Shown here piece by piece: positions 45,148 to 53,187 of a DNA stretch of 64,000 nucleotides (its first letter is position 1; each line of letters begins with the position of its first letter). The position numbers and the translations under genes were made by a program. The notes beneath the pieces were generated by a model that did not search any database, was not told the DNA's origin, and was given only the letters and a program-made list of their open reading frames with translations. Origin of the DNA: Lysobacterales bacterium (GTDB taxonomy: Bacteria > Pseudomonadota > Gammaproteobacteria > Xanthomonadales > UBA2363); contig JAHCAT010000002.1 of NCBI GenBank assembly GCA_019634735.1, positions 62,001-126,000 of the forward strand, in the 5' to 3' direction.

Positions 45148-45975
45148 ATGCGTATGCCTGTCCTCACCCTGTCACGGGCCGCCGTCGTCGCGCTGGCGGT
45201 ACTGGCCGGGCCGGTCGCCGCCGAGCCGGCGTTCGAGCTTGGCGTGCCGCAACCGGACGGCAGCCTTGCCGCCAGCCTGGTGGCCGGCACCAGCCAGACC
45301 CTGGAACTGCGCGGGGTCTGGCGCGACGGCTGCGTGCCGCGGCTGGCCGGTGTTGCCGGCACCGGGCTGCGCCGGACCGTGCACCTGGAGGTCGCGGACG
45401 CGGGCAACCGCGTATGCCTCCAGGTCCTCACGCCCTTCCGCATCGATGTGCCGGCGGTCTGGTTCGATGAATCGACCGTCGGCGTGGCGGAGGTGGTGGT
45501 GGTCGAAGTCGGTGCCAACTGGCTCAGCCGCAACAGCCTGGCGGTGCAGCCGGCCCAGGGCGGCGACGCGGTCAGCGCCCACCCGGTCGCCGGCGGCTGG
45601 TCCGACCCCGCGGTGCCCGGCTCCGGCCTGTTCCTGTTCCACGACCGCGGTGAGGAACGCGACCAGGTCTGGGGCTACTGGCTGAACTTCGCCCCGGACG
45701 GCAGCTCCACCTGGTACCTGCTCACCGAGGCCCGCTGGCTGCGCGCCGACCGCCTGCGCGGCAGGCTGGTCGCGGTCGAGGGCGCACCCTGGAACTGCGG
45801 CTTCCTGCCCTGGCCGGCCTGCCAGCTCCCGGCCCGGCCCGCCGTGCGCATGGTGGGCGACGTCTGGGGCTTCCAGATGACCCTGTCCGGGCCGGACCGG
45901 GCGACCGTGGTGTTCGGTCCCCAAGACGCTGCCGCGGGCGGGCCCTCGATCACCGTCGAACTGCAGCGCTTCTGA
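45148..45975 (+). CDS. Exported protein with the WY-type secretome domain
   Basis: The ATG has CAGGAG 6 nt upstream; the 275-residue product has a signal peptide (to VAAEP). The first 130 residues form a beta-rich domain with two cysteines. From about 145 on it shows GWSDPAVPGSGLFLF, VWGYWLNFAPDGSSTWYLL, RWLRADRLRGRLV and a final VELQRF. This matches the pattern of the C-terminal domain of the serine peptidase at 12387-14177. Function unknown; the shared domain suggests a common attachment or binding partner. Confidence 0.78.
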   Translation: MRMPVLTLSRAAVVALAVLAGPVAAEPAFELGVPQPDGSLAASLVAGTSQTLELRGVWRDGCVPRLAGVAGTGLRRTVHLEVADAGNRVCLQVLTPFRIDVPAVWFDESTVGVAEVVVVEVGANWLSRNSLAVQPAQGGDAVSAHPVAGGWSDPAVPGSGLFLFHDRGEERDQVWGYWLNFAPDGSSTWYLLTEARWLRADRLRGRLVAVEGAPWNCGFLPWPACQLPARPAVRMVGDVWGFQMTLSGPDRATVVFGPQDAAAGGPSITVELQRF

Positions 45976-46413
45976 GCTGCCGCGGGCGCGCCGGCCAGCG
46001 GTCCGCGCGCCCGCGCCCTTCCGCTTCGAACACTGCCGGGGTCGGCCCCATCGGGGCCTGCGCCGGTCGGCCGCCTGCGCGCGCCCGAACGCTTCGCCGA
46101 CGACGCCTGCCAGCGCCGACGCTGACTGAGGTCGCGTAACGCGGCCGTCGGGAACGCACCACGGCGCGAACATCGCAGCGGCCTGCCTGGATCATCCGGG
46201 CCAGCGCCCCCTCGGCGTTCGCCGGCCCGGACCGGACGGTGGCGGACGCCCGGCACGCGCGCTCCGCCGCGATCGGCGTGCGCCGTTGCCGATCCGTTAC
46301 CGCGACGATGCCGCGGCGCGACGACCCCGGGGGCGCAATCGCCCACGCTGCGTTCCACCCCGGCGCTGCCGCAGGAGCGACACGGCTGCGCGGCACGACG
46401 AGATCCTCCCCTC
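45976..46413. other. Intergenic region of 438 bp without a recognised gene
   Basis: The stretch is GC-rich. The only noted feature is a GCCGATCCGTTACC sequence at 46288-46301 that also occurs at 44994-45007, upstream of the previous exported gene. A CAGGAG at 46372-46377 lies too far from the next ATG to be its ribosome-binding site. Confidence 0.4.
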
Positions 46414-48081
46414 ATGTCCCGGAACGCCATCATGCTTCGACGCCTCCTCCTTCTCGCCGCCGGCAGCCTCGCCCAGGCGGCCCAGTCCCAGCCGACCGAC
46501 CCCGCCTGGCAGGTCGTGCTGGCCAACAGCGGCGCCGACCTGGTGCTGCCCGCCCTGCTGCCCGCGCCCGCCAGCTTCGAGCTGCGCCAGGTCAGCCTGG
46601 GCGACGCCGATGGCGGCATCGGCTTCACGCGCTGGACCGGCAGCAGCCAGCAGGCGCTGTGGGCGCAGCGTCTCGGCACCCTGGTCCCTTATGCGGAGCT
46701 GCTCGCCACCGGCCAGCTTGGGCCGGGCCGCACCGGCGCCGAATCCGGCCATGCCTTCCGCACCCTGTGGTGGCGGCAGGACGCGGGGGCCGGTCCGCAC
46801 CGGGTGTTCGGCGCCCGGGCCGGCGACCCGACCCAGCCCGTCGACGCCGCGACCTTCGGGATCTGGACCTGGAACGGCCAGCGCAACCTCGAGATCGCCC
46901 GGCTGGCCGCTGCCGGCGCGCTGGCGCCCGGTTTCGATCCGGGCATCGAGTTCACCAGCTTCGGCAACACCGCCAGCGCCGGCTACCCCAACGCCCGGGC
47001 GCTGCCCGACGGCCGGACCCTGATCCAGGCCAGCGTCACCGGCGGCTGGCGGGCGCTGGTCGCGCATTCGCCGGGCACCGGCAACCGGGGTTGCCTGCTG
47101 GAAGGATCGAGCCATCCGGCCTGGTCGCCCGGCATCGAGGCGAACGCCTTCTTTCATGCCGGCGCCAACGGCAGCCTGATCCAGTTTCCCGCAGCAGGCA
47201 GTGGCGGCGAGGTTCTGGTCGCCGCGGCGTGGCGCGTCACCGGCAGCGGCAGCAACCGCTTTGGCGTGTTCCGCATCTGCGCAGGACCGCCCACGGCGCT
47301 GGCCCTGAGCGGCGTGTCCGGGGCCCAGGGTCCGGGCCTGGCCGACCCCGGCGCGGTGATCACCGAATTCGGCAGCGTGCGCGCCGGTTACGACGGCAGT
47401 GCCTTCTTCTGGGCGCGCGGCACCGGTGCCGGCGGCAGCTTCATCGGCGGTTTCCACCACGCCGGCGGCCTGAACCGGCCGCTGTGGCTGAACGGCACCC
47501 AGGGCGACCTCGGTCCCGGCTACGCCACTTACAGCTTCGACCAGGGCTCGGCGCCGATCCTGCAGGCGGCCGGCGGCGTCGCCCTGCTCAACACCACGAT
47601 CCGGCCGGCCGCGGGCACCACTTCGGTGCGCGGACTCTGGCGCATCGTGCCGGGCCAATCGCCGCAACCGCTCGCCATCGTCGGCGACACCGGCGCCTAT
47701 TCCCCGGCCCCGGGCCGTGCCTGGCGCAGCTTCGCGCACACCCAGGTCCTGGACGACGGCACGGTCCTGATCCTGGCCGAGGTCGGCAACCCGGTCGCCG
47801 TCGGCGTCTGGCGGCTGACGCCTGGCGCGGCCCCGGTGCAGGTGCTCGCGGTCGGCGACCCGGTGCGCGTGCCGACCCCGTCCGGCCTGCAGATGCGCGC
47901 CGTCACCGGCATCATCGACACCTTCTTCGACACCCCCGAACCGGGCATCGACGGCTGGGCCAGCCGGCAGGGCGAGCTGCTGGTGCGCGCCAACGTCGAG
48001 GGCCTGCCCGGCACCGCCCAGGTCGTCCTGCGCGGCCGGCCGGCGCGCGGCGACCGGCTGTTCGGTCACGGCTTCGATTGA
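46414..48081 (+). CDS. Exported propeller-like protein with an LFGHGFD tail
   Basis: The 555-residue product has a signal peptide (to about residue 25) and repeated segments with Gly-Asp turns, such as LAIVGDTGAYSPAPG, FAHTQVLDDGTVLILAEV and VGVWRLTPGAAPVQVLAVGD. These resemble the DUF7453/NxxGxxLF secreted repeat proteins, which likely form a beta-propeller. It ends in RLFGHGFD, one of five similar tails in this region. No catalytic motif is seen. It is convergent with the CHRD gene. Confidence 0.78.
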   Translation: MSRNAIMLRRLLLLAAGSLAQAAQSQPTDPAWQVVLANSGADLVLPALLPAPASFELRQVSLGDADGGIGFTRWTGSSQQALWAQRLGTLVPYAELLATGQLGPGRTGAESGHAFRTLWWRQDAGAGPHRVFGARAGDPTQPVDAATFGIWTWNGQRNLEIARLAAAGALAPGFDPGIEFTSFGNTASAGYPNARALPDGRTLIQASVTGGWRALVAHSPGTGNRGCLLEGSSHPAWSPGIEANAFFHAGANGSLIQFPAAGSGGEVLVAAAWRVTGSGSNRFGVFRICAGPPTALALSGVSGAQGPGLADPGAVITEFGSVRAGYDGSAFFWARGTGAGGSFIGGFHHAGGLNRPLWLNGTQGDLGPGYATYSFDQGSAPILQAAGGVALLNTTIRPAAGTTSVRGLWRIVPGQSPQPLAIVGDTGAYSPAPGRAWRSFAHTQVLDDGTVLILAEVGNPVAVGVWRLTPGAAPVQVLAVGDPVRVPTPSGLQMRAVTGIIDTFFDTPEPGIDGWASRQGELLVRANVEGLPGTAQVVLRGRPARGDRLFGHGFD

Positions 48082-48083
48082 GG

Positions 48084-48105
48084 GTGCCGGCTCGCCCACC
48101 GGCAC
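48084..48105. terminator. Hairpin between convergent genes
   Basis: A 7-bp perfect stem (GTGCCGG at 48084-48090 with CCGGCAC at 48099-48105) lies in the 36-bp gap between two convergent exported-protein genes and could serve both. No T-run follows on either strand. Confidence 0.4.
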
Positions 48106-48117
48106 GGGCGGCGGAAG

Positions 48118-48669
48118 TCAGGATCCGAACCCGTCCGCGAAGATCGGTTGCTCGACCAGGTTGCCGCGCAGCTCGCCGCCGGGGAAGGCGCTGGTGTGCA
48201 GGTTGAAGTAGGCGCGGCCGGTGCCCATGGCGTCGACCAGGGCCGCCCGCGCGGCCGCGAGGTTGGGATGGATGCCGAGGAAGGCGGAGTTGTAGCTGCC
48301 GGGCGCGTCCATGTCGAAGCCCTGGTTGTAGTTGCCGGCCTGCACGCCGGCCGGGAAGCCGGGGAAGCTGGGGGTTGGAGAGGCGACGCCGATGTTGCTG
48401 CCGCCGGGCGTGGCGGTGCAGCAATGGATATGGGCGGCCGTGGTGCCCGCGGTGAGGCCGGCAAAGCTGGTCGAGACCACCATTACCAGACTGGCCGGGT
48501 CGAAGCTGACCGTGACGCTTCCGGTGCCGGCGGAGGCGTTGGGCGGGATTTCGGCCGCACCCGACAGGGTGGCGGTGTAGACGACCTGGGCCAGGCCCGG
48601 GCCCGGGGCCAGGGAGGCGACCGCGGCGAGGGCGGCCAGGACGAACGCGGTGGGACGCAGGGTGGCCAT
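48118..48669 (-). CDS. Exported CHRD domain protein with an IFADGFGS tail
   Basis: The ATG at 48669 has GGGAGG 5 nt upstream and is preferred over a GTG two codons earlier. The 183-residue product has a signal peptide (to GLAQV) and one CHRD domain: TATLSGAAEIPPNASAGTG at the start, AHIHCCTATPGG in the middle and AYFNLHTSAFPGGELRGNL at the end. CHRD domains occur in chordin and in many bacterial exported proteins; the role is unknown. The protein ends PIFADGFGS, the tail motif shared by neighbours. Confidence 0.9.
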   Translation of the reverse strand: MATLRPTAFVLAALAAVASLAPGPGLAQVVYTATLSGAAEIPPNASAGTGSVTVSFDPASLVMVVSTSFAGLTAGTTAAHIHCCTATPGGSNIGVASPTPSFPGFPAGVQAGNYNQGFDMDAPGSYNSAFLGIHPNLAAARAALVDAMGTGRAYFNLHTSAFPGGELRGNLVEQPIFADGFGS

Positions 48670-48722
48670 GGGCACCTCCCGGAAAGGCGTCGGCCGCCGG
48701 TCGGGACGGCCGGCGCCCGCCC

Positions 48723-48769
48723 AGCATAGTCCCGTGCGGCGGCGCCTGCCTGCCGGCCGGGACTATAGT
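48723..48769. promoter_or_regulatory. Divergent promoter region between CHRD and SDR copy 2
   Basis: A TATGCT (minus strand, 48723-48728) points to the CHRD gene and a TATAGT (plus strand, 48764-48769) to the SDR gene. The latter lies in the perfect palindrome GACTATAGTC. No -35 boxes are convincing. Confidence 0.4.
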
Positions 48770-48800
48770 CGGCTGCGTCCCGTCCGATGGAGCCGCCCCG

Positions 48801-49703
48801 ATGCGCCCGACCGCCCCGCTTTGCCTGCTGGTCCTCGTCCTCGCACTGGTCGCGCCGGTTCCTGCGGCGCAGGCTGCGGAGCCGCCCGCCCGATCCGGCA
48901 GGACCGCACTGGTCACCGGCTCCACCGACGGCCTGGGCCGCGAGCTGGCGCTGGCGCTGGCGGCGCAGGGCGCGCACGTCATCGTCCATGGCCGCAACGC
49001 CGCCCGCGGCCAGGCGGTGATCGACGAGATCGCCGCCGCGGGGCAGGGCTCCGCGGAGTTCGTCGCCGCCGATTTCGCCTCGCTCCAGGGCGTGCGCGAC
49101 TTCGCGGACGCCATCGCCGCCCGCCATCCCCGGCTCGACCTGCTGGTCAACAACGCCGGCATCGCCATCACCGGCGCCCAGCCGCGGCGGACCAGCGAGG
49201 ACGGCCACGAACTGCAGTTCGCGGTCAACTACCTGGCCGGCTGGATCCTGGTGCATCGGCTGCGCCCGGCGCTGTCGGCGGCGGCGCCGTCGCGGGTGGT
49301 CAACGTCGCCTCGATCAGCGCCCACGACATCGACTTCGACGACGTCATGCTGGAGCAACCCGGGGCCAGCGCCCGCGGCTATGGCCAGAGCAAGCAGGCG
49401 CAGGTGACCATGACCGCGGCGCTGGCGCCGGCGTTCGCCGCCGACGGCATCACGATGATCGCGCTGCACCCGGCGACCCTGATGGACACCACCATGGTGC
49501 GCGAGATCGGCGTGCCGCCGCGCACCACCGTTGCCGAGGGCCGGGACACGGTGATGGCCCTGATCGATGCCCCGACCCTGGTGCCCGGTGCCTTCTACGT
49601 CGACGGCAAGCGGGCGCCCCTGGCGGCGCAGTCGGAAGATGCCCGGGCCCAGGCCCGACTGCTGGCGCTGAGCCGGACGCTCACCGGCGTCGGCAGCCAC
49701 TGA
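48801..49703 (+). CDS. Short-chain dehydrogenase/reductase with an N-terminal export signal (copy 2)
   Basis: The 300-residue protein is a paralogue of the SDR at 41056-41982, with the same signal peptide-like start (to AQAAEP) and the same motifs: TALVTGSTDGLGRELA, HGRNAARG, LLVNNAGIA, NVASISAH and YGQSKQAQ. The catalytic Ser-Tyr-Lys triad and NADP-type arginine are intact. The two copies are far more alike than random SDRs (long blocks such as HELQFAVNYLAGW are identical), so they arose by duplication. Copy 2 has VPGAFYVDGKRAPL near the end. Confidence 0.88.
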   Translation: MRPTAPLCLLVLVLALVAPVPAAQAAEPPARSGRTALVTGSTDGLGRELALALAAQGAHVIVHGRNAARGQAVIDEIAAAGQGSAEFVAADFASLQGVRDFADAIAARHPRLDLLVNNAGIAITGAQPRRTSEDGHELQFAVNYLAGWILVHRLRPALSAAAPSRVVNVASISAHDIDFDDVMLEQPGASARGYGQSKQAQVTMTAALAPAFAADGITMIALHPATLMDTTMVREIGVPPRTTVAEGRDTVMALIDAPTLVPGAFYVDGKRAPLAAQSEDARAQARLLALSRTLTGVGSH

Positions 49704-49905
49704 GACCCAGCAGCGGCCACCCGGGCAGCCGGTGCCTGATCGATGCCGGCCACCCGGGGCGCGCATCCGGGGGCCGGGAGCGGTCCACCCCCCAGGACTC
49801 CGCCAGCGTGCCGGTGCTGGATGCGTTCCGGCCATGACTTCCGGCCCGTTCCCCGACACCGCCGAAGCCCGATGCTGGGCGTCCTGTCCTGTCCGGAGCC
49901 TGCTG

Positions 49906-51858
49906 GTGAAAGCCGTCCTGTCCGTGTTGCCGCTGAGTGTCGTCCTGCTGGCCGCCTGCAGCCAGTCCCCGGCACCGGCGGACACCGCCGCCACGCCCGC
50001 CGTGGCCACGGCCGCGCCGGAGGTCCAGCGTCCGGCCCGCACCTATCGCATCGAGGATTTCGTCGAGAGCACCAGCATCGGCGGCGCCAGCTTCTCGCAC
50101 GACGAGTCGCGCATCCTGTTCTCCTCCAACCGCAGCGGCACCTGGAACGTCTACCACCTGCCGGTGGCCGGCGGCGACTGGACGCCGGTGACCCAGGGCA
50201 ACGGCGACAACAGCTACGCGGTGGCGTTCTTCCCGGCCGACGACCGCATCCTGCTGACCCGCGACCAGGGCGGCAACGAACTCAACCACCTGTACGTGGT
50301 GGAGGTCGACGGCAGCGAGCGCGACCTGACGCCCGGCGAGAACCTGAAGGCGATGTTCGCCGGCTTCAGCCAGGACGGCGACCGCTTCTTCGTGCTCAGC
50401 AACGAGCGCGACGCACGCTACTTCGACGTCTACGCCTACGACGCCGGGAGCTACGCGCGCGAGATGATCTACCGCAACGACACCGGCTTCCAGCCCGGCC
50501 CGGTCAGCGGCGACGGCCGCCACATCGCGCTCGCCAAGCCGGACACCACGGTCAACAACGACATCTACCTGCACGACCGGCAGACCGGCCAGACCGTGCA
50601 CCTGAGCCCGCACCAGGGCAACGCCCAGTTCGCGGTCGAGGACTTCGCGCCCGACGACAGCCACCTGCTGTACACCAGCAACGACGGCAGCGAGTTCTTC
50701 CGGCTGCGCCGCTTCGACCTGGCCAGCGGCGAACACGCCGACGTCCAGCGGGCCGACTGGGACATCGTCTACGCCCGCTACTCCCAAAACGGCCGCTACC
50801 GGGCGGTCGGCATCAATGCCGACGGTTCGGTGATGGTCGAGCTGTACGAGGCCGCCAGCGGCGCCCGGGTGCCGTTGCCGGCGCTGCCGGCCGGCGAGAT
50901 CCGCGGCCTGTCGATGGCCCGCTCCGAACAGCGCCTGGCCTTCTACCTCAACGGCGACCGCCAACCCAGCGACCTCTACGCCCTCGAGCTGGGCGGCGAG
51001 CCGCGGCAACTGGTCAGGGCGCTGAACCCGGCGATCGATCCGGCCGACCTGGTCGACTCCACCGTGGTGCGCTTTGCCAGCTTCGACGGCATGGACATCC
51101 CCAACATCCTCTGGAAGCCGCACCAGGCCAGCGCCGGCACGCCGGTGCCGGCGATCGTGCTGGTGCACGGCGGCCCGGGCGGCCAGACCACGCGCTCCTG
51201 GAACTACGTGGCGCAGTACCTGGCCAACAACGGCTACGCGGTGCTCGGCATCAACAACCGCGGCAGCTCCGGCTACGGCAAGACCTTCTTCGCCGCCGAC
51301 GACGGCAGGCATGGCCGCGAGCCGCTGTGGGACTGCCTGGAGGCGCGCAAGTGGCTGGCCGCCCAGGACTGGGTTGACGGCGACCGCATCGGCATCATGG
51401 GCGGCAGCTACGGCGGCTACATGACGCTGGCGGCGCTGGCCTTCCACCCGGAGGAGTTCGATGTCGGCGTCAACATCTTCGGCGTCAGCAACTGGATCCG
51501 CACCCTGGAGAGCATCCCGCCGTGGTGGGAGAGCCAGCGCGAGGCCCTGTACGCGGAGATCGGCCATCCCGAGCGCGACCGCGAATTCCTGATGGCGACC
51601 TCGCCGCTGTTCCATGCCGACAGGATCGTCCGGCCGCTGATCGTCCTGCAGGGCGCCAATGACCCGCGCGTCATCCAGGCCGAGAGCGACGACATCGTCG
51701 CCGCGGTGCGGGCCAGCGGCGTGCCGGTCGACTACGTGCTGTTCGACGATGAGGGCCACGGCTTCACCCGCAAGAAGAACCAGATCGAGGGTTACTCCCG
51801 CGTCCTGGCCTTCCTCGACACCCACCTGAAGGGCAAGCAGGTGGCGCCGGGCGGCTGA
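49906..51858 (+). CDS. S9 family (prolyl oligopeptidase) lipoprotein peptidase
   Basis: GTG at 49906 with GGAG 7 nt upstream gives 650 residues with a lipoprotein signal (LLAAC, Cys18); an ATG at 49834 would add 24 residues before the signal and is less likely. An N-terminal beta-propeller (about 50-370) is followed by an alpha/beta-hydrolase domain with VLVHGGPGG, Ser501 in GGSYGGYM, Asp586 in GANDPRV and His618 in EGHGF. Such enzymes cleave short peptides, often of dipeptidyl-peptidase IV or acylaminoacyl type. It likely acts in the periplasm, anchored to a membrane. Confidence 0.92.
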   Translation: MKAVLSVLPLSVVLLAACSQSPAPADTAATPAVATAAPEVQRPARTYRIEDFVESTSIGGASFSHDESRILFSSNRSGTWNVYHLPVAGGDWTPVTQGNGDNSYAVAFFPADDRILLTRDQGGNELNHLYVVEVDGSERDLTPGENLKAMFAGFSQDGDRFFVLSNERDARYFDVYAYDAGSYAREMIYRNDTGFQPGPVSGDGRHIALAKPDTTVNNDIYLHDRQTGQTVHLSPHQGNAQFAVEDFAPDDSHLLYTSNDGSEFFRLRRFDLASGEHADVQRADWDIVYARYSQNGRYRAVGINADGSVMVELYEAASGARVPLPALPAGEIRGLSMARSEQRLAFYLNGDRQPSDLYALELGGEPRQLVRALNPAIDPADLVDSTVVRFASFDGMDIPNILWKPHQASAGTPVPAIVLVHGGPGGQTTRSWNYVAQYLANNGYAVLGINNRGSSGYGKTFFAADDGRHGREPLWDCLEARKWLAAQDWVDGDRIGIMGGSYGGYMTLAALAFHPEEFDVGVNIFGVSNWIRTLESIPPWWESQREALYAEIGHPERDREFLMATSPLFHADRIVRPLIVLQGANDPRVIQAESDDIVAAVRASGVPVDYVLFDDEGHGFTRKKNQIEGYSRVLAFLDTHLKGKQVAPGG

Positions 51859-51904
51859 GCCCTGCGCCAGGGCGGCCGGATCGTCCGGCCGCCACGCGCG
51901 CCAG

Positions 51905-52729
51905 GTGGCGCGCCGACCCGCCATCAGGTCGTCAACGCTCCGGCGCTGTAACGCGCCGGTTTCAGTCCCGTCCCGCCTGGCGCGCGCCACCGCGGCGCTT
52001 CGGGACGGCACGCCGCCCGATGGCGCCGCCGACACCGCCCAGCAGCGCCTGCTCGCCCGCCTGGCGGCACGGCCGGCGCGACAGGCGCGACCGATCCGCG
52101 GCGGGCTGTGGGCCCTGGCCGGCACCGCCTGCCTGGTGCTGGCCCTGGCCCTGCTGGGGCTCCCCGGTGGCGGCAACGGCCAGGCCTTCGCCGCCGTGCA
52201 GCGCCATCTCTCCGATTTCCAGGCATTGCGCATGCGCATCGACCAGCCCCGTGGTTCTTTCGGCACCGCCGGGCAGAACGTTCAGGTGGCGATGCTGCGC
52301 AGCGGCCCCATCCGCGTCGATGTCGAGGGCGAGGTCAGCGTGGTGGTCGACCCGGTCGCCGGCCAGGCACTCACCCTGCTCCATGGCCCCCGCCAGGCCC
52401 TGCAGTTCCCGCTGCCGGTCCAGGACCTCCTGGGCGACATCGATCCCATGGCCTGGATCGCCGAGATCCGCGACTACCAGGGCCTGGCCGACCGCCTGCC
52501 CGAGCCGCGCCTGATCGGCGGGCGCACCGCCTGGGGCTGGGCACTGGAGGTCGACGGCACCCGCGTGCTGCTGTGGGCCACCGAGGACGGCCTGCCGCTG
52601 GAACTGACCGTCGATGGCCAGTCGCTGGTCGATATCGGCTTCGAGTTCGACCCTCCCGGTGGCCTGGATCCCGCGCTGTTCTCGATGGCGGTTCCGCCCG
52701 GCTACGCCGTGCTGTCGATGCAGCCCTGA
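51905..52729 (+). CDS. Single-pass membrane protein resembling anti-sigma/LolA-like regulators
   Basis: The 274-residue frame starts at GTG; the true start is not certain and the first 25 residues look atypical. A short cytosolic part (AALRDGTPPDGAADTAQQRLLARLA) precedes one transmembrane helix (about 66-85), then a beta-rich domain (about 95-270) similar in pattern to the periplasmic LolA-like part of some anti-sigma factors: AVQRHLSDFQALRMRIDQ, then VDVEGEVSVVVDPVAG, and PEPRLIGGRTAWGWALEVDG. No sigma factor gene lies next to it. Role inferred weakly. Confidence 0.6.
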   Translation: MARRPAIRSSTLRRCNAPVSVPSRLARATAALRDGTPPDGAADTAQQRLLARLAARPARQARPIRGGLWALAGTACLVLALALLGLPGGGNGQAFAAVQRHLSDFQALRMRIDQPRGSFGTAGQNVQVAMLRSGPIRVDVEGEVSVVVDPVAGQALTLLHGPRQALQFPLPVQDLLGDIDPMAWIAEIRDYQGLADRLPEPRLIGGRTAWGWALEVDGTRVLLWATEDGLPLELTVDGQSLVDIGFEFDPPGGLDPALFSMAVPPGYAVLSMQP

Positions 52730-52810
52730 CAGCGGCCGCGGCGTGCCAGGCGACGGCCCGGGCACGCCGCGGCGGCGTCCGGGAGCCACGCCGGACCGGT
52801 GGCTGCGGAA

Positions 52811-53167
52811 TCAGCCACCGGACTCGAAGCCGTCCGCGAACAGGCCGTCGCCCACGACGAAGTTCTGCATCATCCCCTCGTCCTCGTGCTCGAGGTTGTG
52901 GCAATGCAGGACGAACAGGCCGGGAACCTCGAAGGACAGGCGCACGTCGACGGTCTCGCCGACCCGCACCAGGACCGTGTCCTTCCATCCGGCATCGGTG
53001 GCCAGCGGCGGTCCGCTCCGGGCGGTCACGCGGAACCGGCTGCCGTGCAAGTGCATCGGATGCGGCTGGTTGCCCCGGTTGATGAAGCGCCAGGTTTCGG
53101 TGGCGCCCAGGGGCGCAAGGACCTCGATCCGCCCGCCGTCGCGGCTGGCGCCGTGGTTCAGGCCCAT
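52811..53167 (-). pseudogene. Truncated multicopper oxidase, third cupredoxin domain only
   Basis: The 118 residues from an ATG at 53167 cover only the last domain of a multicopper oxidase, with intact copper ligands in HPMHLHG and HCHNLEHEDEGMM. A full oxidase needs two further domains and a signal peptide; none is encoded upstream, where the CadC-like gene ends 20 bp before. The frame stays open beyond, but that is GC-rich shadow. The C-terminus GLFADGFESGG carries the same tail as neighbouring exported proteins, so it is a remnant of a secreted oxidase. Confidence 0.75.
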
Positions 53168-53187
53168 GGCGACCCACCCGCTTGCTC

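Noticed and set aside
44994-46301. A 14-bp sequence GCCGATCCGTTACC upstream of two adjacent exported-protein genes (44994 and 46288), with GTTACC also upstream of the S1 and M16 peptidase genes.
   Set aside because: In 64 kb of GC-rich DNA a few 14-mer pairs are expected by chance, the distances to the starts differ (141 and 113 nt), and GTTACC alone is too short to count as a regulon site.
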